64,000 bases of DNA. Origin: Paramyrothecium sp. XJ0827. Lineage: Eukaryota; Ascomycota; Sordariomycetes; Hypocreales; Stachybotryaceae. The position numbers were made by a program, and so were the translations under genes. A model generated the notes under the pieces. That model did not search any database and had not been told where the DNA came from. It was given only the letters and a program-made list of their open reading frames with translations. The stretch is from the NCBI GenBank assembly GCA_020881915.1, contig JAJFPB010000004.1, forward strand, positions 4,526,001 through 4,590,000. Reading direction: 5' to 3'. Shown piece by piece: positions 34,977 to 48,243 of this stretch (positions are counted from its first letter, which is position 1; the number at the start of each line of letters is the position of its first letter).

Positions 34977-36827
34977 AATGAGAAGTCTCAACAAGGGAAT
35001 ATTTATACAACAAAGAACAGGGGCTTCAGGACTCCAATGGAATGGCTCTAAATTGTTTTGTTGGTGGAAAGAGATTGTTGAATAGAGACTGAGTGGTTGC
35101 AAGACATCACCATTTTGTACCCAAGAGTCCTCACATTATCATCACAGATGACGTCTTCACCTTGACGATTGTGACTGCATTGAGTCGTATTTCTATATCT
35201 CGGGTAACTTCCAGTGGCCTTGGCAGCACCGCCTCAGCAATATGTCGGCACGACTCGCGGTGCTACTTTGTTCAATACCCACAGTATTTGCATTCCAAAT
35301 GGTCTTGGGGTCAAAATCCTGGAGAAGATTAGGCTACATGCTAGTGAATCTAGAATGGAAGCCTGTCTTCTAAGGCATCGGTTATTATTGTTTTGCTCAG
35401 GTTTGTAAAGTAATTCATCCGATTCGCGTGTCACAATAAAGCCAATTGAATAGTACGATTTGTGAGTAGTTAAGACTTGAAGATTACAACAAGCTGGAGA
35501 GATATTCGAGATGCTGCACCATTCTGAATCCTATGATCTCCTAACCAAGTACTTCATCTCTGAGTCATGTAAATCTGGACAGAGACTGCAAGGGCTGTCC
35601 TCGAGGACCCTAAAGCAAATCACACTACAGGAAATATGTCAAGACTTGTTCACGACTAATCGGAGAACCTTGTATATGGGACGGCCAAGCATAGGACAGG
35701 CAAGGATACTTGAATGATGACGTATCTTCTATGGATTAAACCTTATTTTTATATGCTTTGACCACCATTATCCATGGAAGTGACCGCCCTCCATCGAGAT
35801 ATTGCTTCAGGAGATACGGCACTGGGCAAGTCAGCAAGTTGCATTATCGATACTGCTGTCTCCACTTGACTGGCAGATCCAATCATGCGAGCACCGAGGT
35901 TGGTATCTTTACTCCACTGATAGTGGGGGAAGCTAGCACCAGCTGCCGCTAATGCAACCCGCTTACACCGAGCAGCTGTAGGGAGAACGACATGCTTCTT
36001 GGAGTTAGGAGCTTCGGTCCCGGTAGTAAGATTTAGGGGTGATACTGTTCACGACGTATTAATTGGAGCAGACGAAGTAGATTGCCTGATTCCAAATCTT
36101 CAGGTCTGTCTCGGTATTACTCCCGGCCTCCGCTTATGGCGGAACACTTCTTGTCGATCTCGACGGCCAAGTTACGGTTTCGCATTTGTCATGTTGTAGA
36201 ATGTGCCGAGTATTGGGAAGCCGATAGAATATGTGATTATTCATTCATCGGTGAAAGTACAGTGAACACCAAAGCTTTGGGCTTCGGAGATGCTGCAGTA
36301 AACGTCACTATCCTGAATCTCGTATTGATTGCCATTTTGTGAGGTTTGGTATTTGCGTCGGCAATCTTGAACTCGTGATGAGGCCTGCCGAGTCTTGATC
36401 GTGGCTGACATGGATATGGCCGATTGGCGACAGTGCTATTGGGACATAAAACTTCGCCCGTCTTTTTCCAACGGTCCCACGCAAAGTCCTGGGCACCTTC
36501 CTGGTGGCGGTACCACAGAGAGAGGAATGACCAACAAGAGACCACTCTCATGTGGCGTATCCTTGCTATGAAATGTTACGTGTTCTCTGATTATCAGATG
36601 CGAGTGCTGATGCACCTTTGGCCTAGGCTTTTGACCAATTTCGGGGCGTAATCAGATCTCCCACATTCCAACGAAGAGAGCAGATTGATTAGACACTGCC
36701 TTTTCTATTTTTTGGGTGCCGTATGAGACGGCTAAGTGATGTATCCAGAAAAAGGCCCTCATACTGATGGTTCATAGTCCTTTCTTGGTCCATAACTAAC
36801 ACATCTGGTCAAAGTAAGAATAAGTTT
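34977..36827. other. Intergenic with probable gene debris
   Basis: Nearly 1.9 kb without an intact gene. A plus-strand patch near 36000-36090 (LGASVPVV, VHDVLIGADE) faintly recalls the second motif of FAD-dependent monooxygenases but is too short to claim. AT-rich with many stops, so it may be old mutated sequence. Confidence 0.35.
35000..35007 (-). promoter_or_regulatory. TATA box of the alcohol dehydrogenase
   Basis: TATAAATA on the minus strand, 24 nt before ATG 34976. If it is used, transcription would start near or after that ATG, favouring the ATG at 34955. Confidence 0.4.
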
Positions 36828-37175
36828 GTGAATATTATGATGTTTATTGCATATTGCATAGTGCAGATCATCGGACCACAATTAGTTCGCGCCAACGAAG
36901 CGACCAATAACTGGACCAGCTACAACTGTATTCTGGGCTTCGATTGCGCATCTATTGTTCTTGTAGGGCTGTATGGACTTGTACGTCGGTTGAAGACCCC
37001 TGCCACGATGGCCAAAAACGCTTATATGGTAAGGAACGTGACAAACGAGGGAATATTGAGTGATCAAAGACACAAGGAGGAGCCAACATCCGGCTATTTA
37101 TATCATAATTTGGCGACTAGTAGTGAGGAGTATATAAGGCTCCTACAACCTGATTATTATTCCTATCTGGAGTAG
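36828..37175 (+). pseudogene. C-terminal remnant of a Dal5-type MFS transporter
   Basis: The start of the frame, MFIAYCIVQIIGPQLVRANEA, matches the conserved helix of anion:cation symporters ('FIGYC.GNIIGPQ.F...EAP'). It is followed by a last membrane segment (ASIVLVGLYGLVRR) and a polar tail. The preceding ten helices are absent upstream, so this is a 5'-truncated relic. It overlaps the 3' end of the next gene by 13 nt. Confidence 0.55.
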
Positions 37176-38774
37176 CTATATTCTTCCACTGCAAGACTCG
37201 AGTTCAACCATTGAGACCTAGCCTGCGCAACTTTGTGAAACGGATTTTCTTCTATACTCGCGTGCCAGAACTCAATGTCTTCTGTCGAGGCTATCGACGT
37301 GCCGGGGAGAGAACCCGGTTGATTGATAAATTCAAGGGATTGTTTACCCTCGTCAACGCCTTTTAGTGGTTTTGCTTGCCAACTTCTGGGTGTAAAAGTC
37401 TTGCATAGAGTTTCACGAAAAGGCCGCGTCAATCCGAAGATGAGAGGTACGCCTATTCCAGGTGTCACACCATACAAGTAACCCCGAATATTAGATCTAG
37501 CGTATGCGGAGCTCAGATTTGGTGCTTCGGACTTGGCTAGACGTGCAAATTCGGCTGGTGTCCCCAAGTGTGTCAACGTAGTAGATAGAATAAACCCTCT
37601 ATATGGTCAAAAGTATTGCATTAATTAGCCACGTCCAAATAACTTGAATTTGATACTCGGCGAGATGAGGAGAGGATGTCGCCGGCGGAGGATAATTGCA
37701 TCATAAAACTTACGAAAAAAGGATGATCGCTGCTGACAGACGCAACACGAGCCATTTATCCAGGGAGGCGCTCGAACTTTGACCCTGATCTGAGGGTGTT
37801 TGCGTGGACGGGCAATTAAACTTCTTGTTCCCCAACTTCTTACTGTTGATGTACTTCTTCAATATCATGGCCGTTGTGACAATGCTTAGTGCGAATGTAA
37901 GGACGCCCTGCAAGTTGGCAACAACCATGTACACGGTCCAATTCCTTTGTATTTCTGGCACATACTGCAACCCCAAGGTGACTCCTGTTAGAGGCAGCGG
38001 AAGGATCTTGCTAGTCAGAATGTATATACGCTCGGATCTGCGACGGCCGGCCCAGAAGCCGTGTATTGACGTGGCGACGTGAAAAGTGCTGGATGTTCAA
38101 CACATATTAGTAAACCCAATAGATGTTATAGCAATCATGCTGAGTGCAAGTTCACTTACTATGCCAACAAATAAGTGGACCCAATGCCATAGCAAAAGTA
38201 GCCTTCTTAGGTTAGCTTTTCTGTATTTCTTTCGCCCAACAACGGCCGACAGTGGATGTAGTTTTTTCTTGACGAAGCTGCAAACTCAAAACTTACGTAT
38301 GTTCGAGAGGACGAGAACAAAGCCAAAATTCCCATTCTTGAATATGACTTCTGCATTGGTATGATTCGCTTTGATGTATTTAAATTGTGTCCATGAATAC
38401 TCTGAGTAGTACCTGTACGTGCTAAGTCAGCCGCCAGCGGCTTTACGAAAGTCTGTCAATGACAAGAGCATGGCGACGTATATTTAACGTACGAATAGTG
38501 ATAGATTTGCTGACTGACACTGCTAATAACGCATATTGCCACAAAGTATGCCATGAGTGCGACATCTTTCGGAGAGACCAAAGTCAGCCAACCGTTGCCA
38601 AATAACACTGAGTAATAATGGGCCGATTTTATTGAAAGGAAATAACTCACAACCAAAGCGTTCTTTGTGTACCCATAGCAGCCATATCAGTAATAGGTCT
38701 GTGAGAAGACAAATGCAGCTATACATTAACACGCCCACTGCATCTCCTAATGTTTCTGGCGGTAATTGAGACAT
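37163..38774 (-). CDS. Seven-segment membrane protein (GPCR-like topology, fungal-specific)
   Basis: Six exons (38774-38651, 38565-38493, 38412-38297, 38205-38160, 38088-37714, 37598-37163) total 1170 nt, 389 residues; every splice site is standard. Seven hydrophobic helices can be traced: near the N-terminus (VGVLMYSCICLLTDLLLIW), then around VALMAYFVAICVISS, GYFCYGIGSTYLLAYTFHV, IYILTSKILPLPLTG, VVANLQGVLTFALS, WLVLRLSAAIILFSGF and GYLYGVTPGIGVPLIFGL. A cytosolic C-tail of about 80 residues follows. The N-terminus is short and outside, as in receptors, and loop 1 carries 'HKERFGYVALMAYF', common in fungal integral membrane proteins of this group. A receptor role is possible from topology only. 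No ligand is suggested. Confidence 0.68.
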
Positions 38775-40564
38775 CGTTTCCCAGTGGGACGAATCGAAAG
38801 AAGAACAATCTTTGAGGATTCCACACTGGAAATGTGGCCTTGTTAATCCTCGCGGATATCAATATGCATAACAGGTACGGTGGTGGAGCCTGTTCAGGCT
38901 GTCAGCCTCAAGGCTTTTTTGCATGCAGCTTGTTAGTGCGGCGCCTGAGGCAAAGAACATCTGCTGACGCTGCGTCACCCTCTCGAATTCGCCCGGTTTG
39001 ACCACACAGAGCGTTTTCAGCCTCACTCGGACCCCACTGCTTACCACTTCCCGCCCAAAGGCCCACCCTTTATTGATTGCGGCTGAACTGACATGTCTAG
39101 AGAGAGCCTTGTCGTGGTTTTTTCTTGAGGGGAAAAGCCAGCGGATATCCTGCACTGATTCTCAGCTGATCATGTGGAGGATCCGGTCCTGATTTCATGA
39201 CAGACGCGAGATATTGTGCCCATCTTGTTCCAGCTGAGCAGCAAGAGCAAAATAGATCCTGGAAATGCAAATGCTACAAACTTCCGAGAATGTTTCAGTC
39301 CAGGACGACGTCAAGTCAAACATACAAATAACACAACCAAGTAAAGTACACTAACAGACGAGCGTTTGGGCAATATTGCCCAAGAGATTGGGGAGAAAGT
39401 CCGACCAAACTATACCACAGTAGCGGGATGGCAAATAGGCGCACATAAGCAGTTGGTTGACCTTGCCATAGAGTGAACTGACTGAAGCCGCCAACATTAG
39501 AATGCATTCAGGGCGTTTTATGCCTTCGAAATTTGCAAAGACCCCGCCGATTTAGGTATATTTTACTGTAGCCTCGGTCTTACCTATGTTCTACTGCCGT
39601 TATGTCTTCAAATTTAACTCAAATTTACCATGCCTTCTTAACCCAAGGGGCATGATGAGATCACCCAATCATATGGATTCTGAACCCAGGTGAGGAGAGG
39701 ATGCAAAATCGTGCCTGCCCTCCTAATAGGAACCTGATCTCCCTTCTATATATATAAGAATCTAATAGGATCCCTGAACTAGCCCTCTTTAGAGCTCCAG
39801 GGTAGCTGAAGTAAGGTTCATTTCCTGCGCCCAATCACAGTAGATCTCCCAGGATCTGTCCTATTCCATAAGCCGGCCAGGATTGGTGTATCAGGTCTGG
39901 AGGTAGGGTTTTTGTCAGAAAGTTTTCTCATGGTTAGCCTGTGAGCAGTAGTGGTTTGAGTCAGCTCTGATGCGACATGACCGTTGTACGCACAGTCCAT
40001 CACACGACCAGGAGGCTCTACAGATGAACAAGAATAATGACTCAAACTGCCCAGCGCATAGTTTAGGGTCAGTTCCGCATTGGGAAGAAGAGGAACTGCA
40101 AGCCAGCTGCACAGGGGACACACAAAGATGCGATTATGCTAGGGAGACTGAGCAGCACATAATCGTCTTGAAGACAGGTGATCCAGAGCGCTAAATCTCT
40201 CCATCCGTCTGCCACCAAGAGTCGCTAAATGCATTGCATTGATAAGAATGCCTTTTGTAAAGATGCTGAAGGGGGCAGTTCAACAAATATTGTAGACCGC
40301 GTTCTGAAGACGGTGACGGTAGTCAGCGTCGCGAGAAGGATGGCTCACTCAATCACAGCCCTTAGCCTTCACCAGGCCCACCCAAGTTCGCGGACGGCTC
40401 GAGTAATATCACACTAGCACATGGGCTCTGTAAGCTAACAGGGTTTGTGATGCCGGATCTGGAAGTGCCAAAGCGCCAATACGCAAGCTTGTGTTAAAAA
40501 GGTTCTCGTATGTTGACATCGTAGAGCAATTACGCTAACACAGGGAAATGATTGGGGGCTGCCA
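38775..40564. other. Intergenic with possible transposon debris
   Basis: No intact gene. An AT-rich patch near 39720-39790 holds TATATATATAAG between two CTAATAGGA copies, and 40100-40190 carries a plus-strand frame with a C-x-x-G-D/E-T-x-x-H type ending that recalls the tail of LINE reverse transcriptases. Both are too weak to call an element. Confidence 0.3.
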
Positions 40565-43275
40565 AACCTCGAATCCTTCTCCTGCGCTACTGCACAGTCG
40601 CGCGGATTCATGAAATTCTAAAGGCATTGATTGGACGCGTTGCTTTGTTAATCCTAGTCATCGCGCATCAGCCAATGCAGACCTAGTAGGATTTTGGGGG
40701 CGCCTTGTGACGGACTCCACAAGGCGCTTCGTCGAGGCAGTGCTTCTGCGTCTTGCAGCGGCTTTGGCGCCAATAAGGAATCAGGAAACATTTCACAGCC
40801 TCACGCGTTAGACGGCCTTGTCTCCATCTGCAAGCACATCGTTTCAGCCCCTAGTCATTGCCTTACTGTACCAAACGAGCTCTATTTACTTAACGGCTAG
40901 CTCATATCTCAATTTGTGCCAAGCCAACAGATAGTTCTCAAACGGGATTGAACATGTTAAAGCGCTTGGTGTCAGCAGTTGCAAAGAGTGGTTTTAGGTC
41001 CTTGACCGGCTCCATGTCTCACTGGCCTCCCCATCAACTTTAGCTATTCATTCCTGGCTTGCAGGATATAGCACCAGCCGATGTCCTTATAAAGACAAGG
41101 CTTGTCCATTCTCGTATACCACTTCAAACCAACGAGGAGCTTTAATTTCCTTGTCAACCAAGTTGGACGGCCGTTTCAGCAAGCTGATTTCAGTCACGCA
41201 GAAGGAACCTCTCCTTCCTGAAATGACGCGATCGAACTCCTCCGAGGATTGGCGGAGACCGACTGTCCGCTGCTCTTATCCAGGACGTCATGCTGATACA
41301 CATCAGCTTCGAAGTCAACAAACATGGAATAGCCAGATGAATTTCCATAATGAGAAGCCGTTATCAGATAACCAACAGATTCCACACCAGCGCCAAGCGA
41401 GCTGGGTTGAGACACTCAAGAGCTGGTGGCCGGAATTGGTTGCATGTGTGGTCAGCATAGCTGCAGCTGGGGCATTAATTATTGTGCTACAAAACCTCAA
41501 CAATAAACCACTGCCGCACTGGCCGCTGGGGTTGACGCTCAATACGTTAATAGCCTTTTTGGCCACGATAGCTCGCTCCACCTTTGTCATTCCAGTGACC
41601 GAGAGCATTTCTCAAGCGAAATGGCTATGGTACAAAAGTTCAAGACCACTTGAGGATTTCCAAGCGTTTGACAAAGCAAGCAGAGGCCCGTGGGGAAGCT
41701 TGCAATTGATCGCCAAAACTAGGGGATCGTGAGTTTCTTGTCTCTTTTCTCAAAGAAATCTTGTTGATATGTCCCAGCTTTGCATCTGTCATGACGGCCG
41801 TCATTATATTTTCAGCCTTTTTCACGTCGACATTCACCCAGTCTGTTGTTGCCTATCCGTCGAGATTGGCACCAGTTGATAGTCCACTCAATATGTCGGG
41901 TGCTCCACGAACCAGTCATCTTCTAGGAGACGAAATTACTTTTCTTGGTATGTTAGATCATTGAAGCTGCTAGGAGTTTGCATGGCTGACGTCAAACCAT
42001 CTTAGAGGGCAGGCAGGGTCTCATGCTATCGTTGATGAACGGACTGAATCACGATAAGCGGAAAAGGTTCGAATTCGATGGAGCGACATGTGCAACTAGC
42101 GATTGTCAGTTCCCTGTTTTGAGCTCGCTAGGTATTTGTACCAAGTACTGGAACGTGACATCGTCTTTGAACATCACGTACGAGCCCAATGGTGACGGCA
42201 AGCTAACACCGCGATTTGCTGAGCTACCAAATGGGGCTGGCTCAAAAGTTTCTCATTTCAGGGAGAGTATGAAGCTCGTTACGATGCCGCCTCCTGGATC
42301 TGTCCTGGGCAGCCCCACTCGCTATTACACCCCATTATGGGTTGAGGAGAATGACCCGATACTTGGACGGCTATCATTACTCAACGTCACATCCATCTAT
42401 AACGTCCAAGATAGAATTGGCGCCATCGAAATCCTGCTTTATTTGTGTGTCAAACGATATGAAGTCAGGGTGCGTGAAAACGTCCTCACACGGGCCTTGA
42501 TTGACTCTACCTATGAGGAAGTTACAGATGTCGATACTCTAAAGAAGCATTCTGCTGAAGGTTACGGAGCCTTGATGGCGCCTGGGAATCCAAGCGATGT
42601 GCTACCTTTTGGTGGTCAAGCGCTCCATTGGACAAAGGTCGCCCTTGGGAATGTTTTAAACTACACCCAAGATATGGGCAAAATACCCGGAAGTGGTATC
42701 CTCCCTTGGGGTCGAATAGCAGCTTCGTTTCTACCTGAAGAACGTTTTTATGGATCATTATTAGAAACCGAGGGTTCGCGACCAAAAATGTCTCGAGAGG
42801 AGATTCAATTCGAGTCTTTAACAAATCTCACAGAGAACATGGCCTTGAGCATATCAAACAGGTACAATACCGCCATTGCCTACCTTGCCAAATAACGAAA
42901 CTGACTTTTTTTGCGCACCCTAGTCTTCATAATGACATAATCTCAGGGCAAGCTTTGGCCACCGAGATCTTTGTGGAAGTTAGATGGTCGTGGTTGGCGT
43001 TTATGACAGCCCAAATTTTCTTATCCGTGCTATTTTTGGCTGTGACGATATACCGAACAAAAGTTCAAGGCATAGGCGTCATTAAAACAGATCCACTTCC
43101 ATCTTTATTTGCAGTAAGGACGTGGGATCGAATGCAATTAGACACTGGTATTGGCTCAGGGGAAGATCAGAAAGTATATCAAGGCCTTCAAAAGGAAGGG
43201 CAAGGAGTAGCGGAGACATTGACTCGAACAGAAACAGGCTGGGTGCTTGGAAAGCAGACTAACACGAGATCATGA
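40565..43275 (+). repeat. Tandem duplication, copy A (promoter plus DUF3176 gene)
   Basis: Similarity to copy B (44040-46618) begins in non-coding DNA (CGAATCCTTCT, TTTTGGGGGCG/TTTGGGGGCGG, CATCTGCAAGCACATCGTTTCAG versus GATCTGCATGTAATCCGTTTCAG) and continues through all four exons, with identical intron positions. The copies have diverged well below identity, so the duplication is old. Confidence 0.6.
41223..43275 (+). CDS. DUF3176 family membrane protein, copy A
   Basis: Four exons (41223-41728, 41778-41947, 42006-42861, 42924-43275) total 1884 nt, 627 residues. The DUF3176 core is clear: WWPELVACVVSIAA as membrane helix 1, LPHWPLGLTLNTLIAFLATI as helix 2, ESISQAKWLWY, and DKASRGPWGSLQL. 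Helix 3 is in exon 2 (FASVMTAVIIFSAFFTS). A large, N-glycosylation-rich outer domain follows, with paired cysteines (CATSDCQFP, CTKYW). The last helix is in exon 4 (WSWLAFMTAQIFLSVLFLAV), with a short cytosolic tail. ATG 41223 is the first in frame; its upstream region resembles that of copy B. The family is common in Pezizomycotina and its function is unknown. Confidence 0.85.
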
Positions 43276-44605
43276 CGTACTAATGAGTGAAACTATCAAG
43301 AGATGAGTATGTATTTCTTGTTGAGAGGCGTGTCTGCTCAATTTCAACCCCAGTGCCCGACTCTAGCAGCTCATGCGTTTCGATCCATGACTATTGCATG
43401 CTGGAAGGGGTCCGGGCTAGAATACTCGGTCATTTCAATCCCTATTGTCGAGTGGCCTTCCCTAAGAATCCTGCATTTAAACAGCTGATACGCAGACGTA
43501 CCAAGCAAAGTATCCACTACTCAATACGTTACTTCCATAGCAAGCAAACCATCAATCTCGAGCTTGCAGACGGACAATAATTACAGCCCAAGAACCCTTC
43601 ATACTATGCGAGCTCAAGTTCATTGGAAATCTATTTCTTTGCCTTGTTGGGAAGATGTCTTTCACGCTTCTAGTCCAGCAGGAAGCTAAGGTTCTCAAAT
43701 GCGGGTATTAAAGCCGCACCTCTCATAGAGTGGTTGCAAGATTGCTTGCACCGGCCTGGCATACCTACGGGTTGGCAGGTGATGGTAGCTAGACAAGCTG
43801 CCGGTCTTGTAATATCGCGTCTGCCGTGGATGGTTAGCTTAATGCAGTCGTTACCATTAGCCGTAGGGTCCCAATGAAGAACCTACTGGCAAAAAGCCGC
43901 CGCCGGATCTCACAGGTACAGAACGCATAATAGCCGGGGTGGAGAGGCTCATCAGCTAATCGCCCCCTTGATTGCAATTACCATGAGACGACGCGATGGA
44001 TGAGGCCTGTGTGCAGATTTGCAAAACTATACGGCCTGACTCGAATCCTTCTTCTGCAATGCTACACTATCATACAGGCCCTTGAAGGAGACAATGATTG
44101 GTTGCCTTAGAATCTCGATGCAGGTGGCATTGCCGCTGCGCGGGTTAGTTTGGGGGCGGTTCTGTGATCGACCCGCATGGCGCTTCTTTGGGGCTGTGCT
44201 CCCTGGTATTATGGCGGCTTCAGCACCAGTCAAGCGCGCAGCATTCATAGCGTCGCGGTCTGGATGGACCCAGTGGCTCGATCTGCATGTAATCCGTTTC
44301 AGACCCCGGTCACAAGAGTTCGTCAGCAAATGGCCTGCTGCTTTCAGTGGTCAATTCTTCATGCAATTCTTCGCCAAGGCACCAGCTGTACCTCGCCCTC
44401 TCGAATTCTCCCTCAGCGCCATTCATGTGTGGGAAAGCGATTCTCCGTCGTGATGGAATCTTTCATAACCTAGGATGGTCCATAGGATATTCCGGCTATT
44501 CGCTAGGTTTTTGGCAGAGCATTTTGCTAGACAGGTATCTGTCGGCACCTGAGGACTTCACTAGCCAGCATCAAATACTCGTACGGAGAAACCAGTTTGT
44601 CCAAA
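43276..44605. other. Spacer between the duplicated DUF3176 genes
   Basis: About 1.3 kb. Its right half (from about 44040) is the duplicated promoter region of copy B. No other gene seen; ORFs such as 44082-44453 fall in this promoter similarity and are not supported. Confidence 0.45.
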
Positions 44606-46618
44606 ATGACCGGGGCGCATCCCCAGGGACAAAGGCAAACACATGTTGTCGCCCTTTCCGACCTCCCAAGCACTGTCGAGGCAGAACGTTTCTCGAGCCA
44701 ACAAACCTGGGGTTCACAAGACACCTTCGGAAATCAGAGTGTCCGGAAACAGCGCCAAACAACAGCGATCATCATACTCAACAATTGGTGGCCAGAGTTG
44801 CTGTCAAGTGTTGTCAGTGTAATCGCTCTTTTGACATTAGTTATTGTCCTGCAAAAACTCAATGGCCACACTCTACCAGATTGGCCTCTAGGATTAACTC
44901 TCAATGCACTCATCGCTTTTCTGGCTACGGTATCAAGATCTACTTTTGTTCTCCCAGTCACCGAGAGCATCTCACAAGCTAAATGGCTGTGGTTTCTACA
45001 ATCTAAGCCTCTTAGAGATTTTAAAAGCTTTGATGAGGCCAGTCGAGGTCCTTGGGGAAGCTTGAAGCTGATCCTCAGGACAAAGGGATCGTGAGTTTCG
45101 CCTCTCGCAGAGCGCTTTTAGGAGTTTACCGCTGATTTGCCAAAGCTTTGCGTCTCTAGCAACTGCCATCATCTCCATAAGTTCTTTATTCACATCAACT
45201 CTCACCCAGTCCATTGTTGCTTATCCGTCGAGATTGGCGGTCACCGATATCTCTTCGGGGTCCTCCGCAGTCCCTCTGAGCAGTCAACTGTTAGCACCAA
45301 AAACGATACTGTTCAATGACAAGAGTGAGTACTTCTTGGTCAAATGATCTAGAGTACACTAACGCCAGAACTTCCTTAGTTGACGGGGTTGAAGACCCGG
45401 ACCGAGCAATTTTCTCCGGTCTAAATTACGGGAATACCAAAACACTTGAGCTTGACAGACCTACATGCGCAACTAGCCACTGTCAGTTTCCGGTGGTGAG
45501 CTCGCTTGCAGTCTGCAGCAAGTTTTGGAACGTTACATCTGCCCTGAACATCACTTACAACAATTGGGAAACGCCCATACCCGTTTCCGCCACACTGCCA
45601 AACGGAATATCAAATCGGCTCTGGCGTGATGACACCGTAACTCTCCACCCTTCCCAAAACACCCTTAAGAACTGGGTCTATACACCACTATGGGATAAAA
45701 TGAATGCATCCACGACCCAGGCGCCGTCATTCTTAAACTTGACCCTGATTTGGCATCTTGATTCCTATGGCAAGACGATTGTGGGTGCAGCCGAAGTCCT
45801 CTTATATCTGTGTGTGAACCGTTACAACGTGTCTGTGACGAATAACGTACTGTCAAGGACCTTGATTGATTCCACGTACAATGTGGCTGATTATTCTGGG
45901 ATTAATGAAGAACAATACCAAAATGTCACTGGTCTCAAAGTACCTGGGGGCTCGAATGAAGTGCTACCTTTCAACATCGGTGCGCTTGAAACGATGCAAC
46001 GATACCTATCGGAAATCATGAATGGCACTTCACTTAATACGAGACTTCCTGGCACTGGAATGAATGCGGATGGCACCATCAACCTCTCTTCCGGTGCCCC
46101 AAATACATATTATAGCGCTCAGCTGTCCACGTTAAGGGCGCGGCCAAATGATACGCGTGAGCAAATTGTATTTGAAGCTATGTCGAACATTACAAATAAC
46201 ATTGCTACGAGTTTGACGAATAGGTAAGGGGAGAGGCTATTCTGATACTGTTCCAAGATAACTAACCTTCTTCAATCCATGCAGCATCCATAATACGAAA
46301 GCAATCGGGGAAGCTTTAGCTTCTGAGATTTATGTGGAGGTTCGATGGTCATGGCTCTCATTCCTAGCTTGTCAAATCTTTCTGTCTGTACTGTTTCTGT
46401 CCGTCACAATTGCTCAAACAGAAATTAAGGGGATGCACGCTATGAAAGCTAACCCCTTGTCTGTTTTATTTGCTGTAAGGGCTCGGGATCGCCTTCAATT
46501 GGACCCTGAATTTGGTCCGAGACAGGATCAACAGCAGGACCACGAAATTTATAAATTCGGCTTCGGAGCTTCCGAGGGCCTAAGTCGGACAGACAATGGC
46601 TGGATAATGAGAAAATAA
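44040..46618 (+). repeat. Tandem duplication, copy B (promoter plus DUF3176 gene)
   Basis: Partner of 40565-43275; the repeat period is about 3.4 kb. See copy A for the matching non-coding words. Confidence 0.6.
44606..46618 (+). CDS. DUF3176 family membrane protein, copy B
   Basis: Four exons (44606-45090, 45146-45324, 45380-46223, 46285-46618) total 1842 nt, 613 residues. It is organised exactly as copy A: WWPELLSSVVSVIALL and WPLGLTLNALIAFLATV helices, ESISQAKWLWF, EASRGPWGSLKL, a helix in exon 2, an outer domain with CATSHCQFP, and a last helix WSWLSFLACQIFLSVLFLSV. The N-terminal 50 residues differ most from copy A. Sharing of SSQQTW-type words at the N-terminus and of intron phases shows duplication of the whole gene. 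Confidence 0.86.
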
Positions 46619-48243
46619 GAATATGCAGCAATATAGATCAATGAAATGCGGAAGCAATATTAATACTTCGTCATTCATCTCATGACAAGCAATTACGTCT
46701 TATGCGGAGCCGTTGATGGCTTTCGGCTCTTTTAGACATATCAAATACTGTCAACGTCTAGTATGATGCTGGAGGGGGCATCCGTGCTGCCAAAGCCGAT
46801 GCCTTATTTCCACTGTGAATTGCTACTTGACTCTACTGCTGGTTTTCTCTAGGACAACTAACAGATTCACTCCATTAGATTGGTTATTATCATTACAAAT
46901 CTTGAAAATTGGTTACACGTCGCCGTTTTTGAGAGTGCAACTGATAACAACTGGAATGCGTCATACTGCCATCGAATAAATGGGGCGGTCTGTTCCTATG
47001 ATAGGAAGATTGTTCTCGTCAAGCGCAGCGCTTGGAAGCTTCATTTGAGCGTGCCGCAGATTCAAGCAGCCAACTCACGATCCAGAATATTGTAGATAAT
47101 CACATTCCCTACCTTAAAACCCTCGCCGAGAAGACCTGCAATGCTCCGCCACGGTCCCAGTGTGGGATCACCAAGCGATGACAGATACTAAGATTCTCGG
47201 ATATAGCATTCATAAAGGCACCGTTGTCTCAGTAAGCATGAACATTAGCTAACCCCCAGCGATTTATGTAGAAAGCGATGACTGACTCATATCATAAAGT
47301 ACTTGGTACAGGGCCCTGGTATGACGAGTCCGGCATTTTCGCATTTAAGATTGACGGGAAGCGTCGAAGTGAGGGCACTCATGCTTCTAAGACGGGTGGC
47401 TTATTACAAGCATGTGAATTTGAAGGAATGGTCTCTTTCAAGCCGAAGCAGTGGCTTGTGGGTCAAGAGGGTGCTTTTGACCCTCTGGCAGGGCTGCAGC
47501 TGGCATTGGGGATTGACCTCAGACAATGGCTCGGGAGAATCCTTGTGTATCTATGAATCATGACTCTAACTACCCTCATTGCATGGAAATTTGAGCTTCT
47601 TCTGTGTCCACTGGCATTATCTGACCACAGAACTACTTCCATAATGACAAATAGACCAAAGCACTGCTATTTAAGGCTAAGGGAAGTAGACAGAACGATG
47701 GGGGAGGTGTCGAAGAAGGTGTGGACATGACTGCAATTGCAATATTGGCCGCCACACTAGCTAATTTTTGCAGCGAAATCGAATATGGGAAGTATCACGA
47801 GTGTCATAGATTAGTAATTCTGTAACAAGTGAAACAAACTGAGGTTTCTCGGTTTCAAAAGACCGATTAGGGAAAAATTGCAGCAACTGTTCGTCTAAAA
47901 CCTTCTTTGTACCATAAAATGGTTCACCATCCTTATCATCTCTGGGCAGGCGAAGAATAGACTCGAAAATAAAGGGTTCTCTTGGAAAGACGAAGCGTCA
48001 TTAGCTGCGCAACTTTGGCAAGTCATGTCTCATTCATGTAATCATGTGAATTCGTGAAGCGTCTCGCAGCCGTGGTTTTGTAGCATGTTGAAATACCATT
48101 AATTATTATCCTCGGTGAAAGCACCACATGGAGTCAAAAGCATATCAACTTCTCCAACACGCTTCAGCTTTTAAAATAATGGAGGACATCGTTGCTAGCA
48201 TTACAGTTTATCAAAGCGATGAATTTAAAATGACTATTATTGT
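46619..48243. other. Intergenic, no gene seen
   Basis: 1.6 kb AT-rich. The ORFs at 46880-47095 and 47278-47563 have no family signal. A 7-bp hairpin (AGAGGGT/ACCCTCT) lies near 47467-47490. Confidence 0.45.

Noticed and set aside
35990..36342. Possible FAD-monooxygenase remnant
   Set aside because: Only one short motif-like stretch (VLIGADE) with frame breaks around it; not enough to call.
39700..40200. Possible LTR or LINE remnant
   Set aside because: TATA-like run and a weak zinc-knuckle-like ending, but no terminal repeats, target-site duplication or reverse-transcriptase motif seen.
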